In this document: piece by piece, positions 48,734 through 57,516 of the stretch
Position numbering within the stretch: position 1 is the stretch's first letter
How the letters are laid out: each line of letters begins with the position of its first letter
Source: Cellulosimicrobium cellulans
GTDB lineage: Bacteria > Actinomycetota > Actinomycetes > Actinomycetales > Cellulomonadaceae
DNA: 64,000 nucleotides
NCBI RefSeq assembly: GCF_007679345.1
Contig: NZ_VEGH01000007.1
Location: 124,001 to 188,000, forward strand
Direction: 5' to 3'
Translations under genes and position numbers: made by a program
Notes under the pieces: generated by a model
Databases searched by the model: none
Seen by the model: only the letters and a program-made list of their open reading frames with translations
What the model was told of the DNA's origin: nothing

Positions 48734-50761
48734 GTGATCCCTGCTGACCTCGCGCTCCTGCACGCCCCCGGAACCCCCGCGGTCGCCCCCGACGGCTCGT
48801 TCGCCGTCGTCGCCCGCACCGCCCCGGACCTCGAGTCCGACGAGTACACCGGCCAGCTCTGGCGGGTCGCCACGGACGGCGCCACGCCGCCGCAGCGGCT
48901 GACCCGCGGCCACCGCGACACCGACCCGCAGGTCTCCCCGGACGGCCGCTGGGTCGCGTTCCTGCGGGCCGAGCCGAAGGGGCGCCCGCAGCTGTTCCTG
49001 GTCGAGGCCGCGGGCGGCGAGCCGGTCCGGCTGACCGACGCGCCGCTGGGCGTGCAGACCGCGCGGTTCTCGCCGGACGGCGCCACCCTCGCGTTCGTCG
49101 CCCGGGTGCCCGAGGAGGGCCGGTACGGCGACGGCGACTCCGGCGCGGAGCGCCCCCGGCACATCACCGAGCTGCCGTACCGCAACGACGGCGTCGGCTT
49201 CACGCGCGACAAGCGCCGTCAGCTGTTCGTCGTCGACGTGCCCGCCGACCCCAGTGCCCGCGCCGCGCTGCCCGCGGCCGAGGCCGACGAGCCCGCCGCC
49301 CGCCAGATCACGTCCGGCGACACCGACGTCGAGCAGGTCGCCTGGTTCCCCGGCGGGCGGTACGTCGTCGCCGTGGCCGCCCGGCACGAAGGCAAGGACC
49401 AGGACCTGCGCTCGGACGCGGTCGTCGTGGACACCGCGCCGGACGCGGACGGCGCGCTCGTCCCGCTCACCGACGCGGACGCCGGCAGCACGCTCGCCGT
49501 CGCCGCCGTGCTGCCGTCGGCGGACGGCGCGGCCCTGTGGCTGCTCGCGCAGGACATGGGCCCGTCGGGCCGGGAGTTCGTGGCGACCCAGACCGGGCTG
49601 TTCCGCCTCCCGCTGGCCGCCGGCGACGCCGCGCCGACCGCCGCGGGCGCCCCCGAGCGCCTGACCGACGCCGAGGCGGTCGACCTCGACCCCGGCACGT
49701 TCGCCGTGACGGCGGACGGCGTCCTCGCGGGGGTGCTGCACCGCGGCACGGTCGTCCTGCGCGAGCACCGCGCCGACGGCTCGACCCGTGACCTGCTCAC
49801 CGGCCTCGTCGCCCACGGCGTCGCCGCGGCGACCGGCGCGCCGGTGGCCGTCGTCACCGCCGCCGGCCCGGCCACGTCCGGCGACCTGCACGCCGTCGAC
49901 CTGGCGACGGGCGCGACCCGGGCGCTCACCGACTGGTCGGCGCCGCTGCGGGCCACCGGCCGGGTCCGCGAACCGCGCGAGGTCACCGCCACCGCGCCCG
50001 ACGGCTACCCGGTGCACGGCTGGCTCGTCACCCCGGACCCGGAGCGGTTCGCCGGCCCGCACCCGACGATCCTCATGATCCACGGCGGTCCCTACGCCCA
50101 GTACACGGTCGGCCTGTTCGACGAGGTGCAGACCCTGGCCGAGGCGGGCTACGCGGTCGTCTACGGCAACCCGCGCGGCGCTGCCGGCTACGGCTCGGCG
50201 CACGGCAAGGCGATCCAGCACGGCTTCGGCACGGTCGACACGGACGACGTCCTCGCCCTGCTCGACGCGGCCCTCGAGGACCCGGCGCTGGACGGCGGGC
50301 GGGTCGGCGTGATGGGCGGCTCGTACGGCGGCTACCTCACCGCGTGGCTGACCACCCGCACCGACCGGTTCGTCGGCGCGATCGTCGAGCGCGGCTTCCT
50401 CGACCCGGTGAGCTTCGTCGGTTCGAGCGACATCGGCTGGTTCTTCGGGCTCGAGTACCTGGGCGACGGCGACGACGAGGAGTCCCGCGCGAAGGTGGCG
50501 GCCCAGTCGCCGATGGCACACGTGTCCCGCGTGACCACGCCGACGCTCGTCATCCACTCGGAGCAGGACTGGCGGTGCCCGGTCGAGCAGGGGCAGCGCT
50601 GGTTCGTCGAGCTGAAGCGCCGTGGGGTGCCGGCCGAGCTGCTGCTGTTCCCTGGCGAGGGCCACGAGCTGACCCGGTCGGGCCGCCCGCAGCACCGGCT
50701 GGTGCGGTTCGAGCACGTGCTCGACTGGTGGGAGCGGACGCTCCCGGTCGCGCAGGGATGA
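48734..50761 (+). CDS. S9-family prolyl oligopeptidase-type serine peptidase
   Basis: This 675-residue enzyme has an N-terminal beta-propeller built of WD/PD40-like blades (for example QVSPDGRWVAFLRAE and ARFSPDGATLAFVA). A C-terminal alpha/beta hydrolase domain carries the triad Ser530 (GGSYGGYL), Asp612 (HSEQDWRCP) and His644 (GEGHEL). This set fits acylaminoacyl-peptidase or dipeptidyl-peptidase-like members that cleave short peptides. No signal peptide is visible, so it is probably cytosolic. The GTG at 48734 lies 7 nt after TACGGT. A perfect 21-bp terminator follows. The exact subfamily (S9A or S9C) is uncertain; the triad arrangement favours S9C. Confidence 0.9.
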   Translation: MIPADLALLHAPGTPAVAPDGSFAVVARTAPDLESDEYTGQLWRVATDGATPPQRLTRGHRDTDPQVSPDGRWVAFLRAEPKGRPQLFLVEAAGGEPVRLTDAPLGVQTARFSPDGATLAFVARVPEEGRYGDGDSGAERPRHITELPYRNDGVGFTRDKRRQLFVVDVPADPSARAALPAAEADEPAARQITSGDTDVEQVAWFPGGRYVVAVAARHEGKDQDLRSDAVVVDTAPDADGALVPLTDADAGSTLAVAAVLPSADGAALWLLAQDMGPSGREFVATQTGLFRLPLAAGDAAPTAAGAPERLTDAEAVDLDPGTFAVTADGVLAGVLHRGTVVLREHRADGSTRDLLTGLVAHGVAAATGAPVAVVTAAGPATSGDLHAVDLATGATRALTDWSAPLRATGRVREPREVTATAPDGYPVHGWLVTPDPERFAGPHPTILMIHGGPYAQYTVGLFDEVQTLAEAGYAVVYGNPRGAAGYGSAHGKAIQHGFGTVDTDDVLALLDAALEDPALDGGRVGVMGGSYGGYLTAWLTTRTDRFVGAIVERGFLDPVSFVGSSDIGWFFGLEYLGDGDDEESRAKVAAQSPMAHVSRVTTPTLVIHSEQDWRCPVEQGQRWFVELKRRGVPAELLLFPGEGHELTRSGRPQHRLVRFEHVLDWWERTLPVAQG

Positions 50762-50773
50762 ATCCGCCCGCCG

Positions 50774-50819
50774 CGACGAGGGGCCCCGCACCGGTTCTCC
50801 GGTGCGGGGCCCCTCGTCG
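50774..50819. terminator. Perfect 21-bp hairpin between convergent S9 peptidase and fadD
   Basis: Bases 50774-50794 and 50799-50819 are exact reverse complements with loop TTCT. It serves the peptidase and probably also the leftward fadD message. Confidence 0.8.
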
Positions 50820-50845
50820 TGCCGTCGCCGGGCGCGCGGCGGGCG

Positions 50846-52540
50846 TCAGACCGCCGAGGCCGCCAGCAGGTCGTCCCGGACCACCCGGCGGAGCACCTTG
50901 CCGATCTGGGACCGCGGCAGCTCGGGCAGGATGACCAGGTCGCGCGGCACCGCGTACCGGGCCAGCCGCTCGCCGCACCACTCCCGCACGGCCGCGATGT
51001 CGACGTGCGCCCCGAGCTCGGTGACGATCGCGGCCACGACCTTCTCCCCGAGGTCGCCGCCGGGCAGGCCGACCACGGCCACGTCCCGGACGCCCGGCAT
51101 CCCGCGGAGCTTGTCCTCGACCTGCGACGGGTACACCTTGAAGCCGCCGGTGACGATCATCTCCTTGATCCGGTCGACCAGGACGACGAAGCCGTCCTCG
51201 TCCAGCCGGACCACGTCGCCGGTGCGCAGCCAGCCGCCGGGCAGCAGCTGGCCGGCGGTCTCCTCGGGCCGGTTCCAGTAGCCGGAGAACACCTGCGGGC
51301 CGCGGATCAGCAGCTCGCCCTGCGCCCCCGGCTCCACGTCGCGGGTCGGGTCCTCCTGGTCGACCACGCGGACGTCGGTGCTCGGGAAGGGCAGGCCGAG
51401 CGCGCCGGGCCGACGGGCGGGGGACAGCGGGCTGCCGAGGGCGACGGGCGAGGTCTCGGTCATGCCGTAGCCCTCGACGACCAGGCCGTCGGTGACCCGC
51501 TCCCAGCGTGCCGCCGTCTCGGCGGACAGCGACATCGCGCCGGAGATCGCGTAGCGGAACGAGGTCAGGTCGGCCTTCTTCGCCTCGGCGGCCGCGGCGA
51601 GCCGGTCGAGCATCGGCGGCACGGCCGGCAGGAAGGTCCCGGGGCGGCGCCGCTGCGCTGCGAGCACGGTCGCCGGGTCGAACTTCGGGAATGCCACCAG
51701 CGTCGCGCCGACGCGGGTCGCGTAGGTGAGGCAGAGCGTCAGGCCGAACGCGTGGAAGAACGGCAGCACGCCGTAGATCGTCTCGGTGCCCGGCTCGGCC
51801 TGGGTCCAGGCCTGCCCCTGCACGGTGTTGGCGACGAGGTTCCGGTGCGTGAGCACGGCGGCCTTGGGCGTGCCGGTGGTGCCGCCGGTGTACTGCAGGA
51901 GAGCGACGTCGTCGGCCGTCGGCCCGGGCGTCCCGGCGGGCAGCGCGGTCGCCTCGGCGACCAGGCGGTGCCACACCGGGGTGCCGGCCGGCAGCGGGGC
52001 GCGCAGGGCACCGCGGGTCCGACGCGCGGCCGGCAGGGGGAGCCGGAGCGCGAGGCGCTTGGCGGCGGGCAGGTCCGCCGACACGTCGACGGCGACCACC
52101 GTGCGGACCGCGGTGCGGTCCTGCCCCGCCAGGACGGGAGCGACGGCCTTCTCCCAGACGAGCGCGACGGTGGCGCCGGAGTCGGCGAGCTGGTGCGCGA
52201 GCTCGTCGGCGGTGTAGGTCGGGTTCGTCTCGACGACGACGGCGCCGAGCCGCAGGGCGGCGTAGAACGCGACGACGTGCGCGGTGCAGTTCGGCAGCAC
52301 GATCGCGACCCGGTCGCCGGCGCGGACACCGAGGCCGCGGAGCACCGCGGCGCCCCGGGCGACGGCGCCCGCCAGCTCGGCGTAGGTCGTCGTGCCGCCC
52401 ATGAAGTCCACCGCGACGCGGTCGGGCCAGGCCGCGGCGGCGCGGTCGAGGGCGGCGGTCAGCGGCTCGTCGGGCACGTCGACGACGGGCGGGACGCCCG
52501 GCGCGTAGGAGGAGTGCCACGGTCGCGTGAAGTCGGTCAC
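50846..52540 (-). CDS. fadD: Long-chain fatty-acid-CoA ligase (FadD-like)
   Basis: This 564-residue adenylate-forming enzyme activates fatty acids to acyl-CoA. It has the phosphate loop YTGGTTGTPK at 217-226, the YGMTETSP motif A5 region, GWLRTGDVV and the late lysine region near KVYPSQVEDKLR. The N-terminus MTDFTRPWHSSYAPGVP is typical of actinobacterial long-chain acyl-CoA synthetases. The GTG at 52540 lies 6 nt after TACGGT on the minus strand. Two palindromes directly upstream suggest control by a fatty-acid-responsive repressor. Chain-length preference cannot be read from the sequence. Confidence 0.88.
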   Translation of the reverse strand: MTDFTRPWHSSYAPGVPPVVDVPDEPLTAALDRAAAAWPDRVAVDFMGGTTTYAELAGAVARGAAVLRGLGVRAGDRVAIVLPNCTAHVVAFYAALRLGAVVVETNPTYTADELAHQLADSGATVALVWEKAVAPVLAGQDRTAVRTVVAVDVSADLPAAKRLALRLPLPAARRTRGALRAPLPAGTPVWHRLVAEATALPAGTPGPTADDVALLQYTGGTTGTPKAAVLTHRNLVANTVQGQAWTQAEPGTETIYGVLPFFHAFGLTLCLTYATRVGATLVAFPKFDPATVLAAQRRRPGTFLPAVPPMLDRLAAAAEAKKADLTSFRYAISGAMSLSAETAARWERVTDGLVVEGYGMTETSPVALGSPLSPARRPGALGLPFPSTDVRVVDQEDPTRDVEPGAQGELLIRGPQVFSGYWNRPEETAGQLLPGGWLRTGDVVRLDEDGFVVLVDRIKEMIVTGGFKVYPSQVEDKLRGMPGVRDVAVVGLPGGDLGEKVVAAIVTELGAHVDIAAVREWCGERLARYAVPRDLVILPELPRSQIGKVLRRVVRDDLLAASAV

Positions 52541-52546
52541 GAGGTC

Positions 52547-52552
52547 ACCGTA
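52547..52552 (-). promoter_or_regulatory. -10 hexamer TACGGT, leaderless fadD
   Basis: On the minus strand TACGGT is followed by 6 nt and the fadD GTG. Confidence 0.55.
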
Positions 52553-52555
52553 ACC

Positions 52556-52582
52556 TACGGATGCGTAAGTTACGTGTGCGTA
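52556..52582. promoter_or_regulatory. Two tandem TACG-N4-CGTA palindromes upstream of fadD
   Basis: TACGGATGCGTA (52556-52567) and TACGTGTGCGTA (52571-52582) are repeated with a 15-bp period and sit just upstream of the fadD -10, where bound protein would block the promoter. Nearby GTAAC/GTTAC arms add symmetry. The pattern fits a TetR-family fatty-acid regulator. Confidence 0.65.
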
Positions 52583-52616
52583 GCCCGAGGCAACGGCGCA
52601 GAGTTCCCTGTGAGTG

Positions 52617-53666
52617 TCAGAGGTCGGAGGACCGCGAGCCCCACAGGTTGATGCCGGCGTCCACCGCGTGCCGGTCGACCTCGGCCAGCTCGTCGTCGGT
52701 CAGCGCGGGCCCGTCGAGCGCGGCGAGGTTCTCCCGGAGCTGCTCGGGGGTGCGGGCGCCGAGCGCGACCGAGGTCACCCGCGGGTCGCGCAGCACCCAG
52801 GCGATCGCGAGCTGCGCGAGCGACTGGCCCCGGGCCTCGGCGACCGCGTGCAGCGCGCGCACCCGGTCGAGGTTCTCGTCGCTCAGGTACTCCGCCCGCA
52901 GCGGTCCGCCCCGCGCCGCCCGGGAGTCCTCGGGCACGCCGCCCAGGTACTTGCGGGTGAGCATGCCCTGGGCCAGGGGGGAGAACGCGACGACCCCGAG
53001 CCCGGCCTCGCCGGCGACGTCGAGCAGGCTCCGGTCGCCGGCCTCGCCGTCGGGCTGCTCGACCCAGCGGTTCAGCATCGAGTACGACGGCTGGTGCAGG
53101 GTCAGCCGCAGGCCCAGGTCGTCGGCGACGGCCAGCGCCTCGGCGGTGCGGCGCGCGGAGTAGGAGGAGATCCCCGCGTACCGGGCGCGGCCGGAGTCGA
53201 CGGCGGTCTTGAGCGCGCCGATCGTCTCCTCCAGCGGGGTGCTCGGGTCGTACCGGTGGCTGTAGAACACGTCGACCCGGTCGGTGCCGAGCCGGCGCAG
53301 CGACTGGTCCAGGGACGCGAGCAGGTACTTCCGGGAGCCGAACTCGCCGTACGGGCCGGGCCACTGCCGGTAGCCGGCCTTGGTGGCGATCAGCAGCTCG
53401 TCGCGGTACGGCGCCAGGTCGGTCGCGAGCAGCCGCCCGACGCTCTCCTCGGCGGCACCGGGCGGGGGACCGTAGTTGTTCGCGAGGTCGAGCTGCACGA
53501 CGCCGGCGTCGAACGCCGCGAGCACGAGCGCGCGCTGGTCGGAGAACGGCGTCGCGTCGCCGAAGTTCTGCCAGAGCCCCAGGGTCACCGCGGGCAGATC
53601 CAGGCCGGAACGGCCGGCGCGGCGCAGGGGGAGTCGGTCGTGGCGGGCGTCGTCGGCGAGGTGCAC
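52617..53666 (-). CDS. Aldo/keto reductase (YghZ/AKR14-like)
   Basis: The 349-residue TIM-barrel oxidoreductase uses NADPH to reduce aldehydes. The tetrad is visible: Asp60 and Tyr65 (VQLDLANNYGPP), the Lys in LLIATKAGY and the His in FYSHRYD. The NNYGPPPGAAEESVGRLL loop is characteristic of the YghZ/L-glyceraldehyde-3-phosphate reductase group. The GTG at 53666 lies 7 nt after TAGCGT on the minus strand. An in-frame ATG ten codons upstream would place the promoter inside the gene. It stands 76 nt before fadD and 54 nt after serA, each apparently with its own promoter. Confidence 0.88.
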   Translation of the reverse strand: MHLADDARHDRLPLRRAGRSGLDLPAVTLGLWQNFGDATPFSDQRALVLAAFDAGVVQLDLANNYGPPPGAAEESVGRLLATDLAPYRDELLIATKAGYRQWPGPYGEFGSRKYLLASLDQSLRRLGTDRVDVFYSHRYDPSTPLEETIGALKTAVDSGRARYAGISSYSARRTAEALAVADDLGLRLTLHQPSYSMLNRWVEQPDGEAGDRSLLDVAGEAGLGVVAFSPLAQGMLTRKYLGGVPEDSRAARGGPLRAEYLSDENLDRVRALHAVAEARGQSLAQLAIAWVLRDPRVTSVALGARTPEQLRENLAALDGPALTDDELAEVDRHAVDAGINLWGSRSSDL

Positions 53667-53673
53667 GGGCTCG

Positions 53674-53679
53674 ACGCTA
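53674..53679 (-). promoter_or_regulatory. -10 hexamer TAGCGT, leaderless aldo/keto reductase
   Basis: On the minus strand TAGCGT is followed by 7 nt and the GTG at 53666. Confidence 0.5.
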
Positions 53680-53695
53680 GCGCGTGCGCCGGGCA

Positions 53696-53713
53696 CCCCG
53701 CCGGGCGGCGGGG
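53696..53713 (-). terminator. Short hairpin after serA
   Basis: CCCCGCC-GGGC-GGCGGGG sits in the 54-bp gap between serA and the aldo/keto reductase gene. Confidence 0.5.
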
Positions 53714-53720
53714 CGTGCGC

Positions 53721-54917
53721 TCAGTCGACGACGCGCAGCCGGATCGTCTCCGGGCGGGCGCGCAGCGCCGCGACCACCGCGGGCTCGACCGCGACCGCGT
53801 CGGTCACCACGTAGCCGACCTCGCCGCGGGTCGCGAGGAGCTGGCCCTCGATGTTCGCGCCGTGCTCGGCGAGCGTGTTGTTGACCGCAGCCAGCACGCC
53901 GGGGACGTTGCGGTGCAGGTACGTGAGGCGGTGCACCCCGGGTCGGTGCTCCAGCGTGAGGTTCGGCAGGTTGACGCTGAGCATCGTCGTGCCGGTGTTC
54001 ATGAAGTCGCGGAGCTTGTTCGACACGAACTGCCCGATCGCCTCCTGCGCCTCCTCGGTCGACCCGCCGGTGTGCGGCGTGAGGATGACGTTCGGCAGGC
54101 CCCGCAGCTCGGACTCGAACGGGTCGCCCTTGCGCTTCGGCTCGACGGGGAACACGTCGACGGCCGCGCCGGCCACGTGCCCGGCGAGCACCGCGTCGCG
54201 CAGGGCGGCGTAGTCGACGACGAACCCGCGGGACAGGTTGAGGAAGATCGCACCCTCGCGCATCCGGGCGAACTGCTTCGCGCCGAACAGCCCGGCGTTG
54301 CCGCTGCGCCCGTCGACGTGCAGCGTGACGATGTCGGCGACGTCGAGCAGCTCGTCGAGCGTCTCCGCGCGGCGCGCGTTGCCCAGCGCCAGCTTCTCGG
54401 CGGTGTCGTAGAAGACCACCGACATGCCGAGGTTCTCGGCGAGCACCGACAGCTGCGTGCCGATGTTGCCGTAGCCGACGATGCCGAGCGTGCGGCCGCG
54501 GACCTCGTGCGCGCCGTCGGCCGACTTGTTCCAGACGCCCTCGTGCATCGACCTGTCCAGCACCGTGAGCCGGCGGGTCAGCGCGATGATGTCCGCCAGC
54601 GCGATCTCGACCACCGAGCGGGTGTTGGAGAACGGGGCGTTGAACACGGCGACGCCGCGGGACGCCGCGGCGTGCAGGTCGATCTGGTTGGTGCCGATGC
54701 AGTAGGCGCCGACCGCGACCAGGTCGGGCGCGGCGTCGAGCACGGCCTCGGTCACGTTGGTCTTGGACCGGATGCCCAGCAGGTGCACGCCCTGCAGCGC
54801 CTCGATCAGCTCGGACTCGTCGAGCGCGCCGGAGCGCGTGACGACCTCGTAGCCGGCCGCCTCCATGATGGTGCGGGCCTGGGGATGCAGGTTCTCGAGG
54901 AGCAGGGCGCGTAGCAC
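53721..54917 (-). CDS. serA: D-3-phosphoglycerate dehydrogenase
   Basis: SerA oxidises 3-phosphoglycerate in the first step of serine synthesis. The 398-residue protein is the short, E. coli-like type: substrate domain, NAD domain with GYGNIG at 148-153, the catalytic Arg in LSRGFVVDY and His in TPHTGGST, and a C-terminal ACT domain (about 325-398, HRNVPGVLAAVNNTLAEHGANIEG). The large intervening ASB domain of many actinobacterial SerA enzymes is absent, so a second serA may exist elsewhere. NAPFSNTRSV is near identical across the family. The GTG at 54917 puts the first strand at the right place; a weak CACCAT lies 6 nt upstream. Confidence 0.92.
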   Translation of the reverse strand: MLRALLLENLHPQARTIMEAAGYEVVTRSGALDESELIEALQGVHLLGIRSKTNVTEAVLDAAPDLVAVGAYCIGTNQIDLHAAASRGVAVFNAPFSNTRSVVEIALADIIALTRRLTVLDRSMHEGVWNKSADGAHEVRGRTLGIVGYGNIGTQLSVLAENLGMSVVFYDTAEKLALGNARRAETLDELLDVADIVTLHVDGRSGNAGLFGAKQFARMREGAIFLNLSRGFVVDYAALRDAVLAGHVAGAAVDVFPVEPKRKGDPFESELRGLPNVILTPHTGGSTEEAQEAIGQFVSNKLRDFMNTGTTMLSVNLPNLTLEHRPGVHRLTYLHRNVPGVLAAVNNTLAEHGANIEGQLLATRGEVGYVVTDAVAVEPAVVAALRARPETIRLRVVD

Positions 54918-54986
54918 GGGCCTATGGTGCGCCTCGAGGCGCGCGGTTCCAAGCCGGTCCCGGTCCTCGGACACCCGTGCCGCGGG

Positions 54987-57230
54987 TCAGTCCGCGTCCG
55001 GCTGCTCCCAGCCCGCCGGCAGCGGCCGGCTGTGCACGACCCGCAGCGCCTGCGTCGGCCGGGTCATCGCGACGTACAGGTCGCCCGCCCCGCCCTTGAG
55101 CACGTCGGCCGGCTCGACCAGGACCACCGCGTCGAACTCCAGGCCCTTGCTCTGGGTCGGCGTCATCAGCGTCAGCGGGGCGTCCAGGTCGGGCGACCCG
55201 GCGCGGGTGGCCCCGGCCTGCGGCAGCACCCGGGCGAGTGCCGGGAGCGCCTCGGGGGCCGCGATGACCGCCACGCGCCCGGCACCGCTCGCGTCGCGGA
55301 CCGCGGCGAGCGCGGCCTCCGCCTGCCGCGCGACCGCCTCCGGCACGGCCGCCGCGTCCACCAGCTCCGTGCGCAAGGCGTCCTCGACGTCGCGCGCCGA
55401 GGTGGTCGGGGTGAGCGGCAGCCCGGCCGCGCGGCCGACGCGCTCGGCGGCCCGGGCCACGGACGCGGGCGTCCGGTAGTTGACGGTGAGCTCGGACAGC
55501 CGCCAGCCGCCGGCGAGGATCCGGTCGAACGTCGCCGCCCAGTCCCGGGTGCCCGCGGCGGTCGAGGTCTGCGCGACGTCGCCGACGACGGTGAGCGACC
55601 GGGTCGGCACCCGGCGGAGCACCATCCGCCAGGCCATCGGGGAGAGCTCCTGGGCCTCGTCGACCACCACGTGCCCGTACGTCCAGGTGCGGTCGGCGGC
55701 GGCGCGCTCGGCGGTGGTGAGCGCCGGGCCGGTCGCGGCGAACCGGTCCGCCAGCAGCTCGGCCGAGACCAGGCCGGTGCCGGACTGCTCCAGCACCTGG
55801 CGGGCGTAGTCGAGCTCCTGGGCGCGCTGCGCGGCGTCGTGCTTCGCCTGGGCGCGGGCGGCCTGGTCGTCCTCGCCGAGCAGCTCCGCGGCCTCGTCGA
55901 GCAGCGGGACGTCGGCCTCGGTCCACGGGGCGTCGGCGTCGCGCAGCAGGGCGGCGCGCTCGTGCGCGGACAGCTCGGGCGCCGCGGCGTCCAGGCGGGC
56001 GGGCTTCGAGAGCAGGGCGGACACCAGGCCCTGCGGGGTCAGCGGCATCCACGCGAGGTTGAGCGCGATCCGGATCTCCCGGGTCGTGCGCAGCTCCTCG
56101 AGGATCTCGCCGCGCTCGTCGGGGGCCACCGACCAGCCGAGCTGGCTGACGTACTGCTCCGCGAGCCGGCCCAGCATGTCGCGGACGAAGGTCACGCGCG
56201 CCTGGTTGTGCGGCCGGTGCCCGCGCCGGGCGTGGTTGATCGCGCCCCGCACGTCGGACGGCTTCACGACGATCCGGTGGCCGTCGATCGTCACGACCGT
56301 CGGCTGCTGCGGCGCGCGCTGCCGCTGCCGCACGGCACGCTCGATGATCTTCCGCCACACCGGGCGGCCCTTGATCTCGGCGACGGCGTCGTCCTCGGCG
56401 CCCGTGGCGACGACCCCGGGGAACAGCTCGCCGACGGTGGTCGACACGACGCCGGTCTCGCCGAGGGACGGCAGCACCTGGTCGATGTACCGCAGGAAGG
56501 TGCGGGAGGGGCCCAGCAGCAGCACGCCCGAGCGCTCCAGGACGCGGCGGTGCGCGTACAGCAGGTAGGCGGCGCGGTGCAGCGCCACGGCGGTCTTGCC
56601 GGTGCCGGGGCCGCCCTGCACGACGAGCGCGCCCGCGAGGTCGGCGCGGATGATCGCGTCCTGCTCGGCCTGGATGGTCGCGACGATGTCGCCCATCCGC
56701 CCGGTGCGCCGCGCCGCCAGCGCCGCGAGCAGCGCGCCCTCGCCGGACAGGGCGCCGAGCCGGGCGGCGGCCTCCTCGTCGGCGAGCACGTCGAGGTCGA
56801 TGACCTCGTCCTCCAGGCCGGTGACGCGGCGCCCGCGGGTCACCAGGTGCCGGCGCTGCACGACGCCGTCGGGGTTCGCGGACGTGGCCCGGTAGAACGA
56901 CTGCGCCGCCGGCGCGCGCCAGTCCGTGAGGATCGACACGTGCTCGTCGTCGTTCAGGCCGATGCGGCCGATGTACCGGCGGCCGCCGTCGGACAGGTCC
57001 AGCCGGCCGAACGCCAGCCGGTCCTCGACCGCCTCCAGGCGCGCGAGGCGGTCCTCGTAGAGCGTGGCGAACGCGTCCCGCTCCGAGCGGTTCTGCGGCG
57101 AGCCCGACGGCCCGACGCGGCGGACCTCCGCCAGCCGGTCGCGGGTGCCCGCCCGCAGCTCGTCCAGCCGCGCGTACAGGCCGTCGACGACCTCCTGCTC
57201 GGCCGCCAGCTGCGCCTCGATCCCGGTCAC
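54987..57230 (-). CDS. helD: RNA-polymerase-associated helicase HelD
   Basis: HelD is a UvrD-like ATPase that enters RNA polymerase channels and recycles stalled enzyme. The 747-residue protein is close in length to mycobacterial HelD (about 740). It opens with a coiled coil (VVDGLYARLDELRAGTRDRL) that would reach into the secondary channel. Walker A GGPGTGKT is at 206-213, with DEAQELSPMAWR and the late motifs LTVNYRTP and PTQSKGLEFD. The GTG at 57230 follows GGGAG and gives the expected N-terminus; an upstream in-frame ATG at 57353 would add 41 unconserved residues. GAGAAT at 57342-57347 (minus) may be the -10. I saw no rifamycin-associated element upstream. Confidence 0.9.
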   Translation of the reverse strand: MTGIEAQLAAEQEVVDGLYARLDELRAGTRDRLAEVRRVGPSGSPQNRSERDAFATLYEDRLARLEAVEDRLAFGRLDLSDGGRRYIGRIGLNDDEHVSILTDWRAPAAQSFYRATSANPDGVVQRRHLVTRGRRVTGLEDEVIDLDVLADEEAAARLGALSGEGALLAALAARRTGRMGDIVATIQAEQDAIIRADLAGALVVQGGPGTGKTAVALHRAAYLLYAHRRVLERSGVLLLGPSRTFLRYIDQVLPSLGETGVVSTTVGELFPGVVATGAEDDAVAEIKGRPVWRKIIERAVRQRQRAPQQPTVVTIDGHRIVVKPSDVRGAINHARRGHRPHNQARVTFVRDMLGRLAEQYVSQLGWSVAPDERGEILEELRTTREIRIALNLAWMPLTPQGLVSALLSKPARLDAAAPELSAHERAALLRDADAPWTEADVPLLDEAAELLGEDDQAARAQAKHDAAQRAQELDYARQVLEQSGTGLVSAELLADRFAATGPALTTAERAAADRTWTYGHVVVDEAQELSPMAWRMVLRRVPTRSLTVVGDVAQTSTAAGTRDWAATFDRILAGGWRLSELTVNYRTPASVARAAERVGRAAGLPLTPTTSARDVEDALRTELVDAAAVPEAVARQAEAALAAVRDASGAGRVAVIAAPEALPALARVLPQAGATRAGSPDLDAPLTLMTPTQSKGLEFDAVVLVEPADVLKGGAGDLYVAMTRPTQALRVVHSRPLPAGWEQPDAD

Positions 57231-57516
57231 GCGTGCTCCCGTCGGTCGTCCCCGTGGCGCCCGGACCCCCGGGTGGCGCCACCGTCCTGCGCCGCGCCCG
57301 GCCGGCGTCGACACGGGGTCGGGCGGCCGGAGCGGCCGTCCATTCTCCACCATTCCGGGAGGGACGTGTGACGGCCGACCGGGTGGCGGTCGCCGGTGTC
57401 CCTGCCAGCGCGAAGATCCTCCGGCCGGTCGGGAAGAGGCGCGGCACCCGCAGTGTTGTCACCCTCAGGACGCCGCCCGAGAGGCGGCGCGCGGACTGAC
57501 CCCCAGGGAGGACCCC

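Noticed and set aside
57231..57516. Rifamycin-associated element upstream of helD
   Set aside because: I found no matching inverted repeat around the putative helD promoter.
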